DNA of 23,741 nucleotides, from positions 1 to 23,741 of the forward strand of contig CANBWF010000010.1 of assembly GCA_947373075.1 (NCBI GenBank). The letters are read 5' to 3'. Both the position numbers and the translations under genes were made by a program. The first letter of the stretch is position 1, and every line of letters starts with the position of its first letter. This stretch comes from Actinomycetota bacterium. Lineage in GTDB: Bacteria; Actinomycetota; Actinomycetes; S36-B12; UBA5976. Positions 15,524-21,459 of this stretch are shown here, piece after piece. Under the pieces are notes generated by a model. The model was given only the letters and a program-made list of their open reading frames with translations, searched no databases and was not told the DNA's origin.

Positions 15524-16336
15524 ATGAGCACAGTACTTGAGTCCATCATCGATGGAGTGCGCGAAGACCTTGCAAATCGTCAGGCAAAAGTTACACAAAC
15601 TCAATTAGAAGCATTAATTCGAGATGTTGCTCCAGCGTTGCCGGCTGCAACAAATCTGCGCAATGCAACTTTTAGCGTAATCAGTGAAGTTAAGCGCTCT
15701 AGCCCAAGTAAAGGTCACTTGGCGGACATTACCTCGCCACAATCTTTAGCCAGCCAATATGCCGAGGGCGGAGCGGCTGTCGTTAGCGTTTTAACTGAAG
15801 AGCGCAGATTCAGCGGAACTCTCGCAGATTTAGATATTGTTCGCACTCATATTGACATTCCAATCTTGCGTAAAGACTTCATGGTCACTGAATATCAAAT
15901 TCTTGAATCAAGAGCACATGGCGCTGATGTTATTTTGTTAATCGTTGCAGGACTTGATCAAACTCAGTTGCGTGACTTTAACGATGTAGCACTTGGTCTG
16001 GGAATGTCAGTGCTTGTTGAAATCCATGACGAAGCCGAATTAGATCGTGCGATGGATATTGAGCCGGCACTTCTTGGCGTAAATGCCCGAAACTTGAAGA
16101 CTCTTGAGGTTGATTTAGCTGTTTGTCAGCGCCTCATTCCAATGATCCCGAAGGAGATTGTTGCGGTAGCCGAGTCCGGCATCGCCACCATTGATGACGT
16201 AATCATGCTTGCTCGTGGTGGAGCAGATGCCATTTTGGTCGGCGAGGCTCTAGTTCGCGGTGGTGGACCAAGTGAAACTGTCAGAGAATGGAATCAGGCA
16301 GGGACCGAAGAGCGAAATACGGATGGTGTGCGATGA
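15524..16336 (+). CDS. trpC: Indole-3-glycerol phosphate synthase
   Basis: 270 residues, a (beta-alpha)8 barrel that closes the ring of carboxyphenylamino-deoxyribulose phosphate to give indole-3-glycerol phosphate. Catalytic residues align with the family: E55 and K57 in SEVKRSSPSKG, K117 in LRKDFM, E166 in LVEIHDE, N187 in GVNARNL and E217 in VAESGI. Not fused to TrpF, unlike the enterobacterial enzyme, in line with PriA supplying TrpF activity. AAGGG lies six bases before the ATG. The stop overlaps the trpB start (ATGA). Confidence 0.98.
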   Translation: MSTVLESIIDGVREDLANRQAKVTQTQLEALIRDVAPALPAATNLRNATFSVISEVKRSSPSKGHLADITSPQSLASQYAEGGAAVVSVLTEERRFSGTLADLDIVRTHIDIPILRKDFMVTEYQILESRAHGADVILLIVAGLDQTQLRDFNDVALGLGMSVLVEIHDEAELDRAMDIEPALLGVNARNLKTLEVDLAVCQRLIPMIPKEIVAVAESGIATIDDVIMLARGGADAILVGEALVRGGGPSETVREWNQAGTEERNTDGVR

Positions 16337-17547
16337 CGACTGAAGCAGTAATGAGTCCAGACACGAGTGGCCATTTTGGTCCCTTTGGTGGGCGTTTCGT
16401 TCCTGAAGCGTTGATGGCAGCCCTTGATGAACTAGATGCTGCCTTTCGCAGCGCGAAAGCCGATCCAGTATTTATTGCCGAGTTAAATGATCTGCAGGTT
16501 AACTACACCGGTCGTCCAAGTCCGATCACAATCGCTAGTCGATTCTCCGAACACGCTGGTGGCGCAACAATCTTGCTAAAGCGTGAAGATTTAAATCACA
16601 CAGGTTCACACAAAATCAACAACGTCCTTGGTCAAGCGCTATTAACCAAGCGCATGGGTAAATCACGTGTTATCGCTGAGACTGGTGCAGGTCAGCACGG
16701 TGTTGCAACTGCAACAGCTGCTGCGCTACTTGGCCTTGAATGTGTTGTTTACATGGGTGAAGAAGACACCAAGCGTCAAGCGCTAAACGTTGCGCGAATG
16801 GAACTTCTTGGCGCAAAGGTTATTCCAGTTACGACAGGAAGTCGCACGCTTAAAGATGCAATCAATGAAGCCATGCGCGACTGGGTGGCAAACGTTGAAG
16901 ATACACACTACCTATTAGGCACAGTTGCTGGACCGGCCCCATTCCCTGAGATGGTGCGCGATTTCCATCGCATTATCGGTGATGAAGCTCGCGAACAAAT
17001 GTTGTCTCGTTTTGGTCGGTTGCCAGATGTTGTCGCAGCCTGCGTTGGTGGTGGCTCAAACGCGATTGGAATTTTCACTGCATTCATTGGCGATACATCA
17101 GTTCGTCTAGTTGGGCTTGAAGCTGGTGGCGACGGCGTTGAGACAGGTCGTCATGCCGCAACAATTACTGGCGGCGCGATTGGCGTTCTGCATGGCACTC
17201 GCTCGTATGTTTTGCAAGATGATGAGGGTCAGACGATTGAAAGTCATTCAATTAGTGCCGGTCTTGATTACCCAGGAGTTGGCCCAGAGCACGCGTTCTT
17301 GGCGCATATTGGTCGGGCAGAATATCGTCCAGTGACTGATACACAGGCGATGGAAGCATTCCGTTTGTTGTGTACCACGGAGGGCATCATTCCAGCGATT
17401 GAAACCGCGCATGCCTTGCACGGCGCACTGGAACTAGGTAAAGAACTCGGCCCAGAAGCCATAATCTTGGTCAACTGTTCAGGTCGTGGCGATAAGGATG
17501 TTGCTACCGCAGCAAACTGGTTCAACTTAATGGATACAAAGTCATGA
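16333..17547 (+). CDS. trpB: Tryptophan synthase beta subunit
   Basis: 404 residues from ATG 16333. TrpB condenses indole with serine on PLP to form tryptophan and works as an alpha2-beta2 complex with TrpA, receiving indole through a tunnel. The PLP lysine is K94 in GSHKINN, and the catalytic glutamate E117 is in AETGAGQHG. The phosphate-binding GGGSNAIG loop and the C-terminal CSGRGDKD motif are intact; this is the standard TrpB1 type. The frame is open to an upstream ATG at 16288, but the overlap with the trpC stop (ATGA) and the usual N-terminus before GPFGGRFVPE favour 16333. Confidence 0.98.
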   Translation: MTTEAVMSPDTSGHFGPFGGRFVPEALMAALDELDAAFRSAKADPVFIAELNDLQVNYTGRPSPITIASRFSEHAGGATILLKREDLNHTGSHKINNVLGQALLTKRMGKSRVIAETGAGQHGVATATAAALLGLECVVYMGEEDTKRQALNVARMELLGAKVIPVTTGSRTLKDAINEAMRDWVANVEDTHYLLGTVAGPAPFPEMVRDFHRIIGDEAREQMLSRFGRLPDVVAACVGGGSNAIGIFTAFIGDTSVRLVGLEAGGDGVETGRHAATITGGAIGVLHGTRSYVLQDDEGQTIESHSISAGLDYPGVGPEHAFLAHIGRAEYRPVTDTQAMEAFRLLCTTEGIIPAIETAHALHGALELGKELGPEAIILVNCSGRGDKDVATAANWFNLMDTKS

Positions 17548-18323
17548 CAACAATCGCGCAGGCATTTAGCAAGGCTCACTCTGAACATCGCGCTGCCCTA
17601 ATTGGGTACCTTCCTGCTGGCTACCCATCTGTTTCGGGTGCAGTTGATTGCATCGCCGCCATGGTTGAAGGCGGCGTCGACATCATTGAAATCGGACTCC
17701 CATACAGTGATCCGCTAATGGATGGCATAACTATTCAGGAAGCAGTTCAACAGTCTTTAGAAAATGGCACAAAAATCGCTGATGTAATTGCTACTGCGGC
17801 AAAAGTAAGTGAACTCGGCGTTGCAACTCTGATCATGTCTTACTGGAACCCGATCGAGCGTTATGGTGTCGAGAAGTTTGCTAGCGAGTTACATAAGGCA
17901 GGGGGAGTCGGAGTAATCACACCTGACTTAACTCCTGAAGAAGCGCATGCTTGGGTTGAAGCAACTGATGCAAACGAAATTGATCGAGTATTTCTTGTCG
18001 CACTTTCAAGTACAGACGAGCGGTTAGCTACTGTAGCTGCAGCCACCACAGGATTTGTCTATGCAGGTGCAGTTATGGGTGTCACAGGTGCCCGAACTTC
18101 ATTAGGTGATGCAGTGCGTCAAGTTGTTACTCGCACTCGTGAATACACAGAGTTGCCGATTGCTGTTGGACTAGGTGTTTCAACTCCAGAGCAGGCACAT
18201 GAAATTGCTCAATTTGCTGACGGGGTAATTGTTGGCAGTGCATTTATTAATGCAATTAACTCTGGTGGTCCAGATGCTGCCCGTGAGCTTGCCCAAAAAT
18301 TGCGAGCCGGAGTTGTGCGATAA
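17544..18323 (+). CDS. trpA: Tryptophan synthase alpha subunit
   Basis: 259 residues, a barrel enzyme that cleaves indole-3-glycerol phosphate to indole and glyceraldehyde 3-phosphate. Catalytic E49 and D60 sit in EIGLPYSDPLMDG at their usual positions. The text after D60 is ITIQEA where PxIQ is commoner, and the VPF stretch reads LPY; both are conservative variants. Phosphate-binding blocks near the C-terminus (GLGVSTPEQA, GVIVGSAF) are intact. The start overlaps the trpB stop (ATGA), giving the usual stoichiometric coupling. The stop codon directly abuts the ATG of the next gene, so the redox genes downstream may be read from the same transcript. Confidence 0.97.
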   Translation: MTTIAQAFSKAHSEHRAALIGYLPAGYPSVSGAVDCIAAMVEGGVDIIEIGLPYSDPLMDGITIQEAVQQSLENGTKIADVIATAAKVSELGVATLIMSYWNPIERYGVEKFASELHKAGGVGVITPDLTPEEAHAWVEATDANEIDRVFLVALSSTDERLATVAAATTGFVYAGAVMGVTGARTSLGDAVRQVVTRTREYTELPIAVGLGVSTPEQAHEIAQFADGVIVGSAFINAINSGGPDAARELAQKLRAGVVR

Positions 18324-18830
18324 ATGAAACGACTTCTGAGCCACCCATTTACTGGACTAGTCTCCAGGTTGGTTCTAGCTGGAGTGTTACTTGTAGCAGG
18401 TGGAGCAAAGTTTTTTGAAGGTGGCTTTGCGGCGCAGCGAGCTATAAATGCATATAAGGTTTTCCCACCAGCTTGGGCGCCGTTTCTAGGTTACGCACTT
18501 CCGGGCCTTGAGATTGTTCTTGGACTCTTGTTGCTAGTCGGAATGTTTGTCCGAATCAGTTCCCTGATAACTGCAGTTCTTATGACTGGGTTTATTGCGG
18601 GAATCATTAGCGTTTGGGTACGCGGTTACAGCATTGACTGTGGCTGTTTTGGTGGCGGTGGCGAAGTTTCTGAGGCTGGCAAGAATCTACGTTATTCAAA
18701 GGAGATCTTGCGGGACCTCCTATTTGTTGGCCTTGCGGTTCGACTTGCGATTTGGCCACACACGCCGTTTGCTTTTGAGAATCTTGGTAAAGTGAAGGCT
18801 GACTCTCCAGAGTTCGCTGAAGTCGACTAA
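18324..18830 (+). CDS. MauE/DoxX-family redox-associated membrane protein
   Basis: 168 residues, four predicted membrane helices (about 10-28, 52-74, 78-98 and 127-145). The text fits the MauE/DoxX superfamily: a GGAKFFEG start after helix 1 and, after helix 3, CGCFGG with C106 and C108. MauE-type proteins are linked to disulfide formation or maturation of extracytoplasmic proteins, and the CxC pair is a plausible redox site. The ATG begins immediately after the trpA stop. The next gene is a membrane-anchored DsbA-like thioredoxin, so the two likely act as a pair. The electron acceptor is not evident; no VKOR or DsbB is in the window. Confidence 0.85.
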   Translation: MKRLLSHPFTGLVSRLVLAGVLLVAGGAKFFEGGFAAQRAINAYKVFPPAWAPFLGYALPGLEIVLGLLLLVGMFVRISSLITAVLMTGFIAGIISVWVRGYSIDCGCFGGGGEVSEAGKNLRYSKEILRDLLFVGLAVRLAIWPHTPFAFENLGKVKADSPEFAEVD

Positions 18831-18847
18831 GTCAGGAAGAACGTTAA

Positions 18848-19657
18848 ATGGCAACTAACAACCAAGGTTCCCGCGCAGCTCGTGAAGCTGCTGCTGCTGC
18901 TCGCGCACAAGCTAAAGCCGAACAGAACGCGCGCGAACGCAAAATTCAAATTATTGGTGGCGCTGTAGTGCTACTCGTGGTTGCTGTTCTTGTTGTCATT
19001 GGCGTAAATGCAGCCAAGAAGAATGCGGGCGGTATTGACGGAAGTGCCGCACTACCTAAAGGCGTCACTACTGACACTTATGGAGTAAAAGTTGGCACTG
19101 CTTGGAAATTAGCCAATGCGGATTCAATTCCTAAACTTGAACTTTGGGAAGACTTCCAGTGCCCTGCCTGTAAGTTCGCAGAAGAGAAATCAGGATCCAC
19201 AATCGCGAAGTTGGCTAAAACCGGCAAACTTCGAGTTGAATACCGTCCAACGATTTTCCTAGATGCAAACCTGACAGCTGAAAATACGGCCAGCGGAAAT
19301 CCTGACTCATCGCTATTAGCGACAATGGCATTTGGCTGTGCTACAGATGCAGGTAAGGCTCAAGAATTCCATAAAACAGTTTTTGCTAATCAGCCGGAAG
19401 AGGGCAAGGGTTATAGCGCAGGCGTGTTAAATAATTATGCGCAGGAATCCGGCATCTCTGGACAAAAACTGTTTACATTCAATGACTGCCTTACCAGTAA
19501 AAAGTACAACGGTTGGGTGCAGAACTCATATGTGAAATTTAATGCTGCTGGTGTTACCTCTACTCCGACCGGAATTTTGAATGGCAAGGCACTGGATAAC
19601 GACGTATTGACCGACCCGAAAGCTTTGACCAAAGCAATCCAAGACGCGACTAAGTAA
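18848..19657 (+). CDS. Membrane-anchored DsbA-like thiol oxidoreductase
   Basis: 269 residues. An Ala/Arg-rich cytosolic segment (about 9-32, probably helical) precedes one membrane helix (33-55). The thioredoxin-fold domain outside the membrane follows, with the active site CPAC (C105, C108) in WEDFQCPAC and a cis-proline loop at TPTG. A helical insert with further cysteines follows (C in FGCATDAG and in NDCLTSK), which could form a second disulfide. This matches the DsbA/thioredoxin_4 proteins common in actinobacteria. AGGAAG eight bases upstream fixes the ATG. Predicted to oxidise or isomerise disulfides in exported proteins, probably re-oxidised by the upstream MauE-like protein. Confidence 0.92.
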   Translation: MATNNQGSRAAREAAAAARAQAKAEQNARERKIQIIGGAVVLLVVAVLVVIGVNAAKKNAGGIDGSAALPKGVTTDTYGVKVGTAWKLANADSIPKLELWEDFQCPACKFAEEKSGSTIAKLAKTGKLRVEYRPTIFLDANLTAENTASGNPDSSLLATMAFGCATDAGKAQEFHKTVFANQPEEGKGYSAGVLNNYAQESGISGQKLFTFNDCLTSKKYNGWVQNSYVKFNAAGVTSTPTGILNGKALDNDVLTDPKALTKAIQDATK

Positions 19658-19659
19658 TT

Positions 19660-20661
19660 ATGCATTTGCCGTTTTCGATTCCAAGTCCTAGTCATGGGGT
19701 TTTGCAATTAGGGCCATTGCCCTTGCGTGGCTACGCGCTGATGATTATTGCGGGTATCGCAGTAGCAATTTGGTTGGGCGATAAGCGCTGGGTTGCTCGA
19801 GGCGGTAAGTCTGGTCAAGTTTCCGAAGTTGCGATGTGGGCAGTGCCATTTGGCGTGCTTGGCGGCCGCATCTATCACGTGCTAACTGACTGGTCAGCCT
19901 ATTTTGGTTCAGGTGGGCGCGGATTCGCGGCTACTTTCAAGATTTGGGAAGGCGGCCTAGGAATCTGGGGCGCCATCGCACTCGGTGCATTTGGTGCATA
20001 CATTGGCTGTGCGCGTCAGGGCATGAAGCTTGCGCCGTTTGCTGATGCAATCGCGCCAGGCTTGGTATTTGCCCAAGCAATCGGAAGATGGGGAAATTGG
20101 TTTAATCAAGAGTTATTTGGCCGACCAACATCTTTGCCTTGGGGACTTCAAATTGATCGGGCATATCGACCACTTGATTACATTAACTATCCAACTTTTC
20201 ATCCAACTTTTCTTTACGAATCAATTGCCTGCGCGGCACTAGGTTTCTTCCTTCTCTGGGCCGATCGTAAATTTGTATTCGGATATGGTCGTCTGTTCGC
20301 TTTGTATCTGGCCATCTATTGCGCGGCTCGCGGTGTTATCGAAACAATTCGGGTTGATGATGCAATGCACGTTCTTGGTATCCGATTCAATGTTTTCACT
20401 GCGATCTTCGTTGGAATTGGCGCTTTAATTTATTATGTTCGGTCAGTTGAGCGTTTTCCCGGTCAAGAAATCATCCAAGACGGTCGAGTTGTCGGCGCAC
20501 GTAGCGATGAAGAAGTTCGTGAATTGCGGGCTACACCTCAAGAGGAACCTCAAACGCCAACCGAACCAGTTGTTGAATCTGACAATATTGGGCAAGGCAA
20601 GCAAAATAATGTGCAACCGACTGGACCACGTCGTGGTCGACGCGTAGCGCCAAAGGAGTAA
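19660..20661 (+). CDS. lgt: Prolipoprotein diacylglyceryl transferase
   Basis: 333 residues. Lgt transfers diacylglycerol from phosphatidylglycerol to the lipobox cysteine of preprolipoproteins, the step before LspA. Family features: IPSPSHGVLQLGPLPLRGYAL start with Y26, GGRIYHV with H73, the signature GRWGNWFNQELFGRP at 142-156 with R143, and R231 in ETIRVDDA. Seven membrane helices are predicted, ending near 260. A polar Pro/Gln/Glu-rich cytosolic tail (about 275-333) ending in basic residues is not part of the catalytic core; such tails are frequent in actinobacterial Lgt. The start is two bases after the thioredoxin stop and has no Shine-Dalgarno, so re-initiation is likely. Confidence 0.97.
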   Translation: MHLPFSIPSPSHGVLQLGPLPLRGYALMIIAGIAVAIWLGDKRWVARGGKSGQVSEVAMWAVPFGVLGGRIYHVLTDWSAYFGSGGRGFAATFKIWEGGLGIWGAIALGAFGAYIGCARQGMKLAPFADAIAPGLVFAQAIGRWGNWFNQELFGRPTSLPWGLQIDRAYRPLDYINYPTFHPTFLYESIACAALGFFLLWADRKFVFGYGRLFALYLAIYCAARGVIETIRVDDAMHVLGIRFNVFTAIFVGIGALIYYVRSVERFPGQEIIQDGRVVGARSDEEVRELRATPQEEPQTPTEPVVESDNIGQGKQNNVQPTGPRRGRRVAPKE

Positions 20662-20663
20662 TT

Positions 20664-21383
20664 GTGTCATTTGATATCGGACATGAACATAGAGACGTCG
20701 GTGGCGGATGGTTGCGACCTGCTGTATTCGGAGCGATGGATGGACTGCTAAGTAACAGTTCCTTGATTGCAGGTATCGCCGGTGGTAGCGCAGCTGCTGG
20801 TTTGCAGGGGGCAAATTTACGAACCACATTAGTTTTGGCTGGTTTTGCTGGTCTTGTTGGTGGCGCGTTCTCAATGGGCGCCGGTGAGTACATTTCAGTG
20901 GCAACGCAATCTGAATCAATCATGTCTGAAATCGAAGCTGAACGTCTTGAACTAATTCGCAATCCTGAAGGCGAACTTAAGGAACTTGCGCACATCTATG
21001 AAGCCAAGGGGCTCAGTCCAGAATTGGCTCATGAAGTGGCTGCAATCATAAGTGAAGATCCCCAGCGCGCATTAGCTGTGCATGTTCAGGAAGAAATGGG
21101 TGTTTCGGTTGAAGGTCTGCCTTCGGCCTGGGTTGCTGGCATTTCTAGCTTTATCGCATTTAGCTTGGGGGCATTAGTTCCTTTGCTGCCATACCTTTTT
21201 GGTGCTACTTCCCAGACTCCAGCCATTGCGTTAACCGCAATTTCACTGTTTTTGGCTGGCGCTGTAGTCTCGCGAGTCACCACAAAGTCTTGGTGGTTCA
21301 ACGGAAGTCGTCAGCTAGTAGTCGGAGCCGCCGCAGGTGGGATTACTTACATTTTGGGCCATCTGGTTGGCGGGGTTGTCTAA
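20664..21383 (+). CDS. VIT1/CCC1-family metal ion transporter
   Basis: 239 residues. The sequence fits the VIT/CCC1 family of Fe2+/Mn2+ transporters: AVFGAMDGLLSN with D26, GGAFSMGAGEYIS with M71 and E75, then a cytosolic Glu-rich stretch between helices 2 and 3 (about 85-150, including EAERLELI and HVQEEMG) that binds metal in characterised members, and three further helices. Five helices in total, as expected. GTG start with AAAGGAG overlapping the lgt stop. Direction and metal cannot be fixed from sequence; family members export or sequester iron or manganese from the cytosol. The 76-base gap after it holds the gltB promoter region. Confidence 0.9.
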   Translation: MSFDIGHEHRDVGGGWLRPAVFGAMDGLLSNSSLIAGIAGGSAAAGLQGANLRTTLVLAGFAGLVGGAFSMGAGEYISVATQSESIMSEIEAERLELIRNPEGELKELAHIYEAKGLSPELAHEVAAIISEDPQRALAVHVQEEMGVSVEGLPSAWVAGISSFIAFSLGALVPLLPYLFGATSQTPAIALTAISLFLAGAVVSRVTTKSWWFNGSRQLVVGAAAGGITYILGHLVGGVV

Positions 21384-21447
21384 CCACAGTTAGGCTAGAA
21401 CCACTTTTCACCGGGCCAATGTCGTCCCGATTTATTCGGAATTCGAC
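21367..21447 (+). promoter_or_regulatory. Candidate gltB promoter and leader hairpin
   Basis: TTGGCG at 21367-21372 and TAGGCT at 21391-21396 are separated by 18 bases and make a reasonable sigma-70-type promoter, with a start near 21403. In the leader, GTCG (21421-21424) can pair with CGAC (21444-21447), and CCGA with TCGG around a TTTAT loop. This gives an interrupted hairpin that ends directly before the Shine-Dalgarno AGGAG (21448-21452). There is no T-run, so it is not an intrinsic terminator. Confidence 0.4.
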
Positions 21448-21459
21448 AGGAGTATGCCC

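Noticed and set aside
20443..20995. Two overlapping minus-strand frames of about 155 codons across the lgt/VIT junction
   Set aside because: Low-complexity, His/Gln- or Ser/Pro-rich translations with no recognisable domain, opposite two well-supported genes.
21454..21459. gltB start at ATG 21454
   Set aside because: In frame, but only one base after the Shine-Dalgarno AGGAG; ATG 21460 has the proper seven-base spacing.
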